A stretch of 64,000 nucleotides of DNA from Palaemon carinicauda (lineage: Eukaryota > Arthropoda > Malacostraca > Decapoda > Palaemonidae). A program made the position numbers and the translations under genes. The first letter of the stretch is position 1; each line of letters begins with the position of its first letter. Below are positions 22,138-33,390 of this stretch, in pieces. The stretch lies in assembly GCF_036898095.1 (NCBI RefSeq), contig NC_090743.1, positions 21,507,595-21,571,594 of the forward strand. The letters run 5' to 3'. The notes beneath the pieces were generated by a model. That model saw nothing but the letters and a program-made list of their open reading frames with translations, ran no database searches and was not told where the DNA came from.

Positions 22138-22770
22138 TTTTATATGTGATAGGATTTCAGCCAAAAGTGCTGGAGGATATCTTGAGTTTAGTGATATATA
22201 ATTGTCAGCTAGATAGTCCGCAAAACGAGTACATATATCATCATTTGTTAATCATTAAGACACACTGAACGAGACTTATTGAAATTTCGAACTCATTAAT
22301 ATCTTTGAATCCCGGCTTTTATAGTCACCCTGTTATCATCTTCTTATTTGTTTGTTTATATAATTTCAGGAAGTACAACAAATATTATACTCATTTCCAT
22401 TCAATCTCTCCGGCATCCAGGTTATTCTTTTTAAAGAATGCTATAATCCTTAGCAATCAAGTAAGTGGTGTTAATTTTTAGTAGCCTTTCTTGTATTTCA
22501 AAAGTTGTACGTTGTAATAGTATGATATGTGAAAGAAATTTTCCCTGCATTTGAGGCGGGATACAGTTTGTCTTTCCTCGTGTGGATATGTGTGTTTCTT
22601 ATCAAGTTTGTTAAAGGGGAAACACTTGTAAACCTTCACTGATAAAATAGCATATGAGACACAATAGAAGAGAAAAATTATTAAACCTGGGATGTCGGTC
22701 GACATAATGGTAGGTTTGATAAAGGATGTCCATTGTATACAGTACCATTATTAACATTGTTACTTGAGTC
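22138..22770. other. unassigned AT-rich DNA
   Basis: No feature recognised. The open frames here are without motif and partly run into the minisatellite. Confidence 0.5.
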
Positions 22771-23246
22771 TGGCACAAATCCTGAACGTAAGAAAGAAAC
22801 ATATTGTTTTAACTTAGTGGAACACACGCTGGCACAAATCCTGAACGTGAGAAAGAAACATATTGTTTTTAACTTACTGGAACACACGCTGGCACAAATC
22901 CTGAACGTGAGAAAGAAACATTGGTTTTAACTTAGTGGAACACACGCTGGCACAAATCCTGAACGTGAGAAAGAAACATATTGTTTTTAACTTAGTGGAA
23001 CACACGCTGGCACAAATCCTGAACGTGAGAAAGAAACATATTGTTTTTAACTTAGTGGAACACACGCTGGCACAAATCCTGAACGTGAGAAAGAAACATA
23101 TTGTTTTTAACTTAGTGGAACACACGCTGGCACAAATCCTGAACGTGAGAAAGAAACATATTGTTTTTAACTTAGTGGAACACACGCTGGCACAAATCCT
23201 GAACGTAAGAAAGAAACATATTGTTTTAACTTAGTGGAACACACGC
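22771..23246. repeat. minisatellite, 8 units of about 60 bp
   Basis: Units start tggcacaaatcctgaacgt at 22771, 22830, 22890, 22948, 23008, 23068, 23128 and 23188 (lengths 58-60). Units 4-7 are virtually identical at 60 bp. Because 60 is a multiple of 3, both strands show a 20-residue repeating open frame (for example + [20 protein letters not shown]). This is a consequence of the repeat length, not evidence of coding. It runs straight into (TA)n. Confidence 0.95.
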
Positions 23247-23253
23247 TATATAC

Positions 23254-23500
<247 letters not shown>

Positions 23501-24000
23501 AAATAAACAGTGTTTTAAGGCCGTCCAAAATTCGACGATGGCATTTCTACGTACAAACTGTCCTCCATATAGTTTTCAGAATACCGGGGAAGACTGCATT
23601 TACGTTTCTCCATTTATTATTTGGTGTCTCCATTTGCTTATCGGGAATGATTTAAAAAGACCAAATTGAACATGATTAATTGTATTTATTAAAAACTTCT
23701 TAAAAAGTACAGGAATGCTATATGGTGTACACTACTCCCCAATGGATGTCCGTATAATGTATAATTAAAAGAATCAGTTAACAAATATAGATGTTGAAAC
23801 CAGTCTAGGCTCGTATTGCTTTAATAGTGTGGTTTTATCTCCCTTCGCTGAAAGAAGAGTTTTTCTCTACGGATGGAGTTTTAACATCCTGTTTTGAGAA
23901 CAAATTGTTTATTTAGAAAGAAGTCAAAGTTTGATTTTTCGAATAAATTAATGCTGCTAAATTCCGGCAGCATCGTCTTCGAGGGCATACAACAAAAACA
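23501..24000. other. unassigned DNA
   Basis: No feature recognised. Confidence 0.5.
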
Positions 24001-24002
24001 AT

Positions 24003-24165
24003 AAATGCAGCCGTTTCTAGTCCACTGCAGGAGTATGGACATTGCGGATTGGTGACAGCAAACCAACCTAGTATAGGTGTCCCTGACTAGTACATCTTTC
24101 ATGATCAGTTGCGATAAACAAACTCTTTCACCACGTTAAGGTATCAACTAATCAGAAAGGGCGTA
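24003..24165 (-). mobile_element. SINE-like repeat S2, internally deleted copy
   Basis: It begins on the + strand with gcagccgtttctagtccact, the LINE-derived tail block, then jumps to ggacattgcggattggtgac and the end of the family (ctttcaccacgttaaggtat). A middle segment present at 9093-9310 is missing. Confidence 0.7.
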
Positions 24166-24259
24166 CAAGTAGTATTTTACAAGGAAACTAAAAATCATGG
24201 TTAGGAAAATGATTAAAACCAGGGAAAGATAATTTAACGATTAGTCTTTTCACTAGTAA

Positions 24260-24640
24260 TTTGGGTTGTCGTGGTCGTATTGGTAACGTCTCTGCCAGAC
24301 GGGGTTCGATTCCCGCTCAGATTCGTTAGTTCCTTTAGTTCTGCAACCTTACCATCCTTGTGAGCTAAGGATGGGGTATTTTGGGGGGAGTCTATAGGTC
24401 TACCTGCTGAGTCATCAGCAGCCATCACCTAGCCCTCCCTGGTCCTAGCTTGGGTGGAAAGGTGTCTTGGGCGCTGATCATATGATATATGATCAGTCTC
24501 TAGGGCATTGTCCTGCTTGGGTGGAAAGCTGTCTTGGGCACTGATCATATGCTATATGGTCAGTCTCTAAGGCATTGTCCTGCTTGTCAGGGCAATGTCA
24601 CTATCCCTTGCCTCTGCTATTCATGAGCGGCCTTTAATAA
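24260..24640 (+). mobile_element. tRNA-like SINE 'S1' with internal 67-bp tandem duplication
   Basis: The head at 24265-24325 has the order cgtggtcgtattggtaacg (A-box-like region) then ggggttcgattcccgctc (B-box GGTTCGATTCC). The body carries aaccttaccatccttgtgag, ctgctgagtcatcagcagcc, tagcttgggtgg and a terminal tcatgagcggccttta. The segment from ttgggtgg is duplicated in tandem (24450-24516 and 24517-24583) with a few differences. The family also occurs at 28063-28382, 49245-49590, 54063-54458 and 59964-60285. Confidence 0.85.
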
Positions 24641-24936
24641 AAATTCTGATTGAGATTCTCAGTTGTGCTTGATAGGAGTGAAGTATGATAAAACTGAATT
24701 AAAGGCAGTGCTGTATTAGCCCATGGCAGGGCCCCAAAGCTTCCAGACTCTTTGGACCCTTCGTCATTCCCAAGGACCCCTCTCCAGCATATTTCACACA
24801 CTCTTCGTATAAAATATTGCAATAATATTACATATAATATTACCTATAATCTTACCTATAATCCATAGTTTATACATTTAACACTAAAAGTAAGAAAGAT
24901 AATTGCCTAGGTCCCTGCTCTTGCTGAGCCACTATA

Positions 24937-25122
24937 GTCAATTCTTTTTAGTGAGGCAGATTTGCACCGACTCGCAGGGGTGCCATTTTAGCTCGGAAAA
25001 GTTTCCTGATCGTTGATTGGTTGGACAAGATCATTCTAACCAATCAGAGAGCAGGAAACTTTTCCGAGCTAAAAGGGCACCGATGCGAGTCAGTGCAAAT
25101 GCGCCTCATTAAAAAAAATTCA
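24937..25122. mobile_element. palindromic MITE-like element, about 186 bp
   Basis: Long arms fold on each other: gcaccgactcgcaggggtgc / gtgcccttttagctcgg-type text on the left, with its complement (ccgagctaaaagggcaccga, gcgagtcagtgc) on the right. The centre has gattggttggacaagat and ctaaccaatcag. The left end is flanked by TA. The second copy is 54179-54365, of nearly equal length. Confidence 0.85.
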
Positions 25123-25699
25123 GTATTGGCTTCAGCCGAGTCAGCCTTAAGGATAACGCGTGTCTGCTTGGCGGTCTTTGTATGACACAGGATTAACAGA
25201 GTACTCTATTAATTCTGGTGTGACCTAAACTACAACGGAGATGAACAGGTTGGAAGAATATGTGATTGATAGTTTTAATATTTATAATTTGTACCTCTGG
25301 TATGTTCACTCTTGTACCCCAAGGACACTTGCAAATAAAATCGTATGCCTGCATTTATTTGCATTATTAATTTGTATGCGTATATTAGTATATGTATTTC
25401 GATTTCGTTTATCGTATTTTCAGGTAATACCTTCAATACATTTGTATATATAATACTTTTGACTAGAAATCTCTGAGACCTTTTTCATTTATCACATGTC
25501 AGATGAAAAATATAATTTTTGTTTATACATATCGTAATATATAATATTACATTTTTGTTAAAAAGCCCTTTTTCACACACGTTTATTTTATGATATAGGT
25601 TAAATTTTTCTTTATATTTATTTGCTTAGATTGTAAGGAAAGTCATTGTGTTGGAAAGCTTGTTACTGTTTTAGTTCCTAGTGTGTTTATTGCGTTTTA
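25123..25699. other. unassigned AT-rich DNA
   Basis: A 70-codon frame (25241-25453) is hydrophobic and without motif. Nothing else is seen. Confidence 0.5.
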
Positions 25700-25985
25700 T
25701 TATTACTAGCCAAGCTACAACCCCAGTAGGCAAAACAGGATGCTATAACCCCAAGGTCCCCAACAGGGAGGGCAGCCGAGAGCGGAAAGGAAATAAGAGA
25801 AATAACGAATAGAATATATATATAAGAAGAAACAAAAATATGAAATATTTAAAGATCACTAATAACATTAGAATAGTTCAGCCACATACAAACTTTGAAA
25901 CGAGAATTACTTCAACAAGTTTGAACTTCTGACGTTCAACTGGTTTAACTGCCAGATTAGGGAGATCATTCCACATTCTGGTCTT
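25700..25985 (-). mobile_element. (TAA)n-tailed element, short-tailed copy
   Basis: The + strand reads tattactagccaagctacaa, then ggatgctataaccccaagg and a diverged body. It ends with gggagatcattccacattct, which is shared in style with the 20273 subfamily. The tail is reduced to about two ATT units. Confidence 0.7.
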
Positions 25986-26268
25986 TTGAAAAAAAATAAT
26001 AGTAATACTCGGTCATTTAGTGCTTGTTCATTTAATAGTTATTATTCACCAAAAAATCCTTTTAGAAATGCTGTTTATATAACGCAAATGAACAATGACT
26101 AGAGAACATAAAGCGGACAAGGTCACCGATATATTATGTAAAGTAGTAGCCTTGAAACACTGAAATTGTTGAAACCCCCTATTTAGACGCGCGCGTGAGC
26201 GTATGTATTTATGTAACAGGACAACTGGAGAAAGAAAGAAAAGATAATTTAACGAATTTTGGTCTTAA

Positions 26269-26271
<3 letters not shown>

Positions 26272-26326
<55 letters not shown>
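26272..26326. repeat. poly-T tract, about 54 bp
   Basis: An uninterrupted T run. If the reverse strand is sense it would be an A-tail. No AATAAA is seen in the 50 nt preceding it on that strand. Confidence 0.95.
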
Positions 26327-26327
<1 letters not shown>

Positions 26328-26329
26328 AT

Positions 26330-26700
26330 AAAAATTGACACAGGGTATAAATAGTTTCAAAGTCAAATCGTCAACATGTATTCTGTTTCTTGCTGAACGC
26401 TGATCATCTGGTAAAGCCACCTCATGAAGAAATTCTTCAATTTTATTTTCTTCAAATTCTTCTCTCCTGTTCTTGATATATCTTGGTAACACGTATAGTG
26501 CAATTAACCTTCTAACGACTTCGATTCTTCAAATTTGTTTTCTTCAAATTCGTCTCTCCTGTTCTTGATATATCTTGGTAACGCACGCATAGTTCAATTA
26601 ATCTTGCAACGACTTCGTTTGCAGAAGTAATAAATTGCGTTGAATGTTGATTATTACTTTTTTTTATAATTATTAGTTTGGTAACTGCCAACAACTTGGT
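26330..26700 (-). other. protein-like fragment with 92-bp tandem duplication next to poly-T
   Basis: Two adjacent 92-bp units (26432-26523 and 26524-26615) share attcttcaa, tctcctgttcttgatatatc and acgacttcg. The reverse-strand frame reads RYIKNRREEFEENKIEEF and then LPDDQRSARNRIHVDDLTL, which looks more protein-like than its surroundings. Downstream on the same strand lies the 54-nt A-run. It may be a retroposed or transposon-derived fragment. I do not recognise the protein family. Confidence 0.45.
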
Positions 26701-27129
26701 AATGATATTAACAAGGTTGACTTTCCCAAAAATGTTCTTATTGATTTTCGTGAGCAGAGGTCGAAGAAAGAAGCAATGAGGTATTTACTTCGTATTATCT
26801 TATAATTGTTTGGTAACTACAAACAACTTAATAACCGCCTACACCCGAAAATGATGTTAAGCTAAATTTTCTCGAAAAATTTCCCAGAGGCCGAAGGAAC
26901 AGGGAGTGGAGTCAGTCATTTCCTAAGGAAGAGAAAGAAAGGAGAGGGGGTTTTACAAAGTTATTAAATAAAGCCTTGCAAAATGGAAGCAAGCCGAAAA
27001 TCCTGAAGCCTGCCATTATATTGAACAGGCTTAAATAAGTCTTTTCTATAGTTTATGTATCAAATATCTGCATTAATGTTGTTAACGTTTTTGAAATATT
27101 TGATTTTAATTTTTCATTAATTATATTGT
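26701..27129. other. unassigned DNA
   Basis: No feature recognised. A loose echo of ttggtaactgccaacaactt at 26680-26700 and tttggtaactacaaacaact at 26810 suggests an old local repeat. Confidence 0.45.
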
Positions 27130-27230
27130 TTATTTATTTCCTTATTTCCTTTCCTCACTGGGCTATTTTTCCCTGTTGGAGCCCTTGGGCTTATAGCATA
27201 TTGCTTTTCCAAACAGGGTTGTAGCTTAGC

Positions 27231-27319
<89 letters not shown>
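27130..27319 (+). mobile_element. (TAA)n-tailed element, 3' end with 29 or so AAT units
   Basis: The + strand reads cctcactgggctatttttcc, gcccttgggcttatagcata, ccaaacagggttgtagctta, then (AAT)n to 27319. Element sense is + here. It is 5'-truncated to about 110 bp of body. Confidence 0.85.
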
Positions 27320-27320
<1 letters not shown>

Positions 27321-28045
27321 AATCAATCGCTGAAACGAGTTGGCCTCGTAAATATGGTTGAATGTTTTATTAAACAAAAATTATGGCTGCTTGTATATTG
27401 AAATGTATTTATGTAACGGATAAAACTAGCATATTTATCGGATAGATATTATTATTGTTTACATTTTTGGAGTTGTTGTTGTTGTTCATTATTCATATTC
27501 GTATTTTAGTTTTTTCTAGGTATTATTATTAATTGTTATTGTTATAATGATAATGAAAATTATAATGATCATTATGATTAAAACGATAAACCCTCAGAAA
27601 CACAGGTAAGACTACATTTGCCCTATAGGCATTGTGTTCAGAAGTAAATTAATTATTTATTCCTCGTCCGACCTCTCTACTTTGGTCAGATTATTTATTT
27701 TGGATTCAGTCAGTGAAATTTGATATAATTATGCTTAATTTTTGGCCGCTGCTAGTTTATCCCACGTGAAAAGACTCGTGTCTCACTCGTCGAGGCAAAT
27801 AAACCTTTATACGTTACGTAAGGTAGCGCAGTTGGGAACCCGGATACTAACATTTTACACTTTGAAAACACTATATGAGTATCTAAAATGTGAGAAAATT
27901 GTATTTAGATTTTTTCATTTAATTACATTGTATATTTTAAAAGAGCAATGCCAGCATGGAATATTTTATATTTTTATATATAAACATCACACAGTCAAAT
28001 ACAATATGAGGAACATGATTCATAAAATGGAAACCAGGTGTCCCT
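27320..28045. other. unassigned AT-rich DNA
   Basis: A 101-codon frame at 27742-28047 has no recognisable domain. Clusters of ATT/GTT trinucleotides are at 27445-27580. Confidence 0.5.
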
Positions 28046-28062
28046 AGCTTAGTCCTGCTAAA

Positions 28063-28382
28063 AGGTTTAAAGGCCACTCATGAGTGGCACAGGTAAGGGA
28101 CAGTGGCATTGCCCTTGCAACCAGGACAATGACCTAGAGACTTACCATATATACATATGATCAGCACCCAACCCCCTCTACACCCAAGTCAATACGAAGG
28201 AGGGCCAGGCAATGGCTGCTGATAACTCAGCAGATAGACCTCTAGGCTCCCCCAAATCCCCCATCCTTAACTCACAAGGATGGTGAGGTTGCAATAACCA
28301 AACTAATGAGTTTGAGCGGGACTCGAACCCCAGTCTGGCGGTCACCAGTCAGGGACGTTACCACATCGGCCACCACAACCCT
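28063..28382 (-). mobile_element. tRNA-like SINE S1, full-length reverse copy
   Basis: On the + strand it ends ggactcgaaccccagtctgg ... cacatcggccaccacaaccc, the complement of the tRNA-like head with a B-box (GGTTCGAGTCC) near 28319-28332. Body landmarks include atggctgctgataactcagc and ctcacaaggatggtgaggtt. It has no coding content. Confidence 0.88.
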
Positions 28383-28619
28383 AAAAACTTCAATTACAAA
28401 CTTCAGTCCTGCTTAGATCGATTCAGATTTATGAAGCTTGCAGATCTCTGCATTTGATGCCTCGACATTTAAATTATCAAAACTTTCTTTTATAAAACTG
28501 TACTTTATATATCAGTCCTCTTGCAGATGTCATGAAAACACAGTTTACAAGACGAAGCCCCTCGGATTTTCTAGGTCTTTTTTTACATCTCAATATCACG
28601 TATTCATTTGAGTCTTCCA

Positions 28620-28628
28620 CACCCACCC

Positions 28629-28711
<83 letters not shown>

Positions 28712-28765
28712 GTATATGTATATGTGTATGTGTATATACTGTATATATATGTATATATATGTTTG

Positions 28766-28844
<79 letters not shown>

Positions 28845-28907
28845 ATATAATGTATATATATATATGCATATATAAGTATATTTATATATATACATATATA
28901 TATTATG

Positions 28908-28938
<31 letters not shown>

Positions 28939-28962
28939 GTATGTGTGTGTGTGTGTGTATGT
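28620..28962. repeat. compound (CA)n(TA)n(TG)n microsatellite, about 340 bp
   Basis: CA 28635-28668, then TA runs with TATG and TGTG blocks, TG 28821-28845, further TA, then TG to 28960. Long YIYI/THTH frames on both strands derive only from this. Confidence 0.96.
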
Positions 28963-30140
28963 AGACAGTCAGAGTTTGTAAATAAGGACATCAAATTGTC
29001 CATTCCCCTAATCGTCACGAAAGAAGAGTTGATTCTGTGACCCACCCACACACGCAATACTATCCAATGAGGCATGACCTTTTACACAAGAGCGACGATG
29101 AAGAATATGGTTGTGATGTTGTTTATTTTCACAACTATGCTGCAGATTCCCCCCGATGTTTGCCTTGCCGAAATAAATCCTTATTCGCAAGGCATGAGGA
29201 ATAACGTGTAAGTGCCTCATTGACACGTCGTCTGAGAGCGCTCTCTTGCAATATGACCAGCTGTCTAAGTGTAATTTTCCAATAAAGAGGGCATCGTGTT
29301 ATCGACGTGGTGAGAGCTCTTTAATGAAGTAGGGTATTTAGCTGATTTCTGTCTCGAAGTGAACTTTTATCTAAGGAGAGTTATTTTTAGGACTTTGGTT
29401 GAAGTCCAAGGATATTGGCATGTTCCAAAAAAAAAATATATTGCAAAAGCTGTCTTCTTGAAGCTTATGCAAATGAAATGCACCTCTAGTAAATTCTCTT
29501 TGAATTTGTATATTTACAATGAACTTTTTTTTTTTTCCTGTTTTTGCAAGAAAAGAATGTTATTCGACGAGAGTTTTAAAAGTGATTAATGATAAAGAAA
29601 AGTAAGTTTTTTCGAGGTATTTTTGCTGTCTTTTATATATCTGCTATATTTGTCTTATTTCAGATATCATTCGTGATAGTAAAGCAATTGAGCTGTATGA
29701 ATGTTTCAAGAACAAGAAACACCCAAAGTGTTATATATAAATTTAGTTCATCGGTATATTAAGCATGTGTGAACATTAATTTTGATGCCTGTAAAGAAAG
29801 AACTCCTATTATACATTTTGCTCTTAGAAAAGTTTATTTGTTTAACGAATGAAACACGTAGAGAGTTATATTTCTCACTTGATGTTTACCCTTTGCTTGG
29901 TGTAAATATTATTGTTTTTGCTTCATGGTATAAAAAGTTATTTTTTAAAAAGTCGTAAGTAGAGAATTGTGACGAAATCCTAAGAATATTTATCCTTGGA
30001 CTTTGTCGAATGTTATATTATATGTGTAAGTTTAAGAAATAATAGAAACATAGAGAGAGATTAATTACAGTATCCCGCTCTTGAGTGTTGGAAATATGGA
30101 GGTAAATATTTTAAAAAAGCTTTATTAAAGCATAAGTTAC

Positions 30141-30141
<1 letters not shown>
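28963..30141. other. unassigned AT-rich DNA
   Basis: No gene, RNA or repeat recognised. The frames at 29008-29226 and 29359-29589 are without motif. Confidence 0.5.

Positions 30142-30193
<52 letters not shown>
30142..30193. repeat. poly-T tract, about 52 bp
   Basis: Uninterrupted T run flanked by unassigned DNA on both sides. Confidence 0.95.
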
Positions 30194-30194
<1 letters not shown>

Positions 30195-30626
30195 TCAAAG
30201 CAACACGAAACTATTCAATGTCTATGTTTTTTCTTTAACAACGTGAAACCATATGTCACCTCGTCTCTGACGTCGTGCAATAATATTGCATATTTTAAAA
30301 CTTCATTGTTTAACTCAGTGGTATGTTGTTGTACATCGTTCGTATTAGATTCACAGTGTCCTACAGTGATTCAATCTGCTAGAATAAAGATAATTTTTTT
30401 CTTCCTATTCTAGCTGTTATATGAAAACTTTGCTTTTTGAGTTTATAGAATACTTCTAGGGGATGCTCATCGTAATGGCTTGCTGTAGAATTTTGCAATT
30501 GCAATCATTGGTAATGTGTCGTAAACGGTATATTTATTATGAACATTATTCACCAAAGTGACACTACTTGTAGATCGATAGAAACGGTTATGGAACTTTA
30601 GAACTTTAGACCCTCCCCCCACACAT

Positions 30627-30628
<2 letters not shown>
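30194..30628. other. unassigned DNA
   Basis: No feature recognised. Confidence 0.5.

Positions 30629-30682
<54 letters not shown>
30629..30682. repeat. (CT)n microsatellite
   Basis: About 27 CT units preceded by a C-rich stretch. Confidence 0.97.
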
Positions 30683-30685
<3 letters not shown>

Positions 30686-30877
30686 AAAAGGAGAAAGGGT
30701 GGGCCAGTATGCAAGGAAGATCTTTTAGAACACTACACTTGGTGTCGGTATCAGAAAGATTTCTTGCGGCAGAAAAAAATGCGAAACAGTCTCGATCTAA
30801 TTAAGTAAAAGGAACTTATCGGAAATATCAGAGAAGATGCGATGAGGTAAGGAGAATTGCAGCAAGAACTTGTTGCT

Positions 30878-30881
<4 letters not shown>

Positions 30882-30969
<88 letters not shown>

Positions 30970-30977
30970 TATATATA

Positions 30978-31045
<68 letters not shown>
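30882..31045. repeat. (CA)n(TA)n microsatellite
   Basis: About 24 CA units are followed by about 58 TA-type units. It ends at the 3' terminus of the LINE fragment. Confidence 0.97.
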
Positions 31046-31049
<4 letters not shown>

Positions 31050-31566
31050 CATCGGTTACTAGGTCACTGCAGAACAAGGCTTCATACATGTTCTGCCACT
31101 TACGTCTGTTCATGGTCTTTTTGTGCCAGTCCACGCCCTCAAACTTCCTTAGATCGTCGATCCATCGTCTTCTTTTCCTTTCTCTGCTTCTTTTACAACC
31201 TCTAAGGGCCTATTCTGTTATTTTTAGTGTCTATCTATTGTCTGTCATTCTTATTACATGTCCTGTCCATGTTCATTTCTTCTTCTTACAAGGTGTTAGA
31301 ATATCCTCTAGTTTGTTCTCTTTTCCATGTTGCTCTTTTTCTGTCTCTTAGTGTTATTCCCATCATTATTCTTTCCATAGCTCTTTGAGTAGTAGCTAGC
31401 TTTTGTTCTAAGGCTTCAGTAAGGCTCCAAGTTTCTGATGCACAAGTTAGTATTGGTAGGACCATCTCATTAGATACTTTTTTTTTCTTTTTTTTTTAGA
31501 GAAAGGGGCATTTCACTTTTCATAATCTCGTTTGGCTTACCAATTGCTCTCCGTCCCATGCTTATC
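31046..31566 (-). pseudogene. LINE family 2, 3' end
   Basis: On the + strand it reads ggttactaggtcactgcaga, ccacttacgtctgttcatgg and gtcgatccatcgtcttcttt, parallel to 9477-9905 and 12375-12780. It encodes the same C-terminal RT segment ([15 protein letters not shown] at its 3' end). It is 5'-truncated near 31566 and flanked by (TA)n at both ends. Confidence 0.85.
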
Positions 31567-31584
31567 CTTCTTTTTATTATAATG

Positions 31585-31661
<77 letters not shown>
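31585..31661. repeat. (TA)n microsatellite
   Basis: TA tract with one TATG interruption, immediately beyond the truncated 5' side of the LINE fragment. Confidence 0.97.
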
Positions 31662-31666
<5 letters not shown>

Positions 31667-32679
31667 CACTTATATATGATATAAACATTTTGTTTTAGGG
31701 AATCTAGAAAGATTAACTTACTTCCTGGACTTCTCCCTCTGTGAACTAAAGTGCCCAAGTCCTTTGTAAAAATAAAGGCAATTTTATATAGCAAAGCCTT
31801 TATAGAATTACAAGCCTGACCTTCCCTTCTCTGGCGACTGTTGTATAATACAGGTAACAAGACACAGCTTAGGAAACATAAGAAAGGTCGCAAAAAGGAC
31901 GTTTAAAGTTTGGCCCGAAAGTTGATCTTTTTAAGGAAACCGTTATGGGAAGGTGAAAGGGTTTTGACAAATCTCTGTTATGAAGAAAATAGGATAAAAA
32001 TTTTATTGCTGGTTTTGTCAGGATAAATTTTTATGATCGAAAGATTATTATAAGGTTTTGCATGGAAACGGAATCATTTTATATGTGAATGAAGACATTT
32101 TTACAAAGGAAAATTAAATAGTAATGTTGTAAATAGTCTTCATTAAAAGGGTTAGGAAATTATTATAGATCCCTTAATTATCAATTATTAGATGTGGATG
32201 TAGATAGAGAAGATGAAGAAAAAACCCAAGAAATTACTTTGTATTCCTTTAATATGACGATATAGAAAAATAAGAATTATATATTTTTTTTAATCAAAAT
32301 AGGAAATATAATTTTGAAATTACCTTTAGTTAGAAAACTCTTCTATGAGCAGAAGCGAAACTACAGTAGTTCTCCGAAGGGTTTTTATTATTATTTTTTT
32401 TTTTCATTGTTTGCTTTCGACTTCCAGATCCATAAAGGCTGGTCAATTAAGCCCCTCCAGAAAAGCAGTTCTGAGAAATTTAAGAGCAATTTCGTTTCCT
32501 CTTCAATTACTTTTCATGTGATTGCGAAGTGGTTTTCTTTTTGCTTTTCTGGAAATCCTCTTATTGCGTTTGTGTATACCTGTATCTATATGTGTATATG
32601 TGTATTTGTATATCGATACAGTATATGTATGTGTTTATGTTGGTGTGTAAATATATGTATTTGTGTGTTAGCATGTATA

Positions 32680-32680
<1 letters not shown>
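31662..32680. other. unassigned AT-rich DNA
   Basis: No feature recognised. The frame at 31537-31893 (reverse) is a microsatellite joined to a 50-codon stretch without motif. Confidence 0.5.
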
Positions 32681-32686
<6 letters not shown>

Positions 32687-32759
<73 letters not shown>

Positions 32760-32836
32760 GTAGTTGCAATGGTTATGAAGACGTTATATTCCCCTCCCAT
32801 TGTTGTTGTTGTTATTATTATTATTATTATTATTAT

Positions 32837-32868
<32 letters not shown>
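32687..32868. repeat. (TA)n, then (GTT)n(ATT)n(AGT)n trinucleotide tract
   Basis: TA 32687-32757. From 32803 there are 4 GTT, about 9 ATT and about 10 AGT units. Confidence 0.96.
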
Positions 32869-32869
32869 A

Positions 32870-33287
32870 ACAAATAAAAGTCCACAAGATTGTGGAGTTT
32901 TCCTCTTGAGAATAAGAAGCACATATTAAAAAATATTGAATACGCGCGCTAGTGTACTATAAACTAATTAAGAAAAGAAAGTCAACAAAACATTAAAGTT
33001 GCACACGCATCAACTGTTGTCGAGAAATGTGTTTGCACAATGTGTACTGTGTCTCATCCAGTATCTACACTCACACGTATAACATTATTTTATGATGAAT
33101 CAGTATAGGTACCGGTAATTAAATTTTATTGTTTCATGCTAACGATACTTAACCATGGTTAGAAATCTTTAAGTTTAGGCTTATAGACTATTTCCCACCA
33201 CAAGTTCCCTTTTAAGTAAGCAAAATATAGGAACTTGAAGTGTTGATCTTTACGAATTTCGACCTTATGTGCACGCTAATACACTCA

Positions 33288-33288
<1 letters not shown>
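32870..33288. other. unassigned DNA
   Basis: No feature recognised. Confidence 0.5.
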
Positions 33289-33290
<2 letters not shown>

Positions 33291-33375
<85 letters not shown>

Positions 33376-33390
33376 TATATATATATACAT
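33291..33390. repeat. (TA)n microsatellite
   Basis: About 40 TA units plus a tacagta interruption. Confidence 0.97.

Noticed and set aside
22771..23246. Possible CRISPR-like array
   Set aside because: Units are directly adjacent with no variable spacers, and the setting is eukaryotic. It is a minisatellite.
24260..24330. Possible functional tRNA gene
   Set aside because: Only box-like motifs within a multi-copy SINE head. I could not fold a full cloverleaf, and the downstream body is shared with other copies.
27742..28047. 101-codon forward open frame
   Set aside because: No motif, ends near a SINE, composition typical of chance frames here.
28532..29075. Long open frames of about 150 codons on both strands
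   Set aside because: Over half of each is YIYI/THTH/CVCV translation of the compound TA/CA/TG microsatellite.
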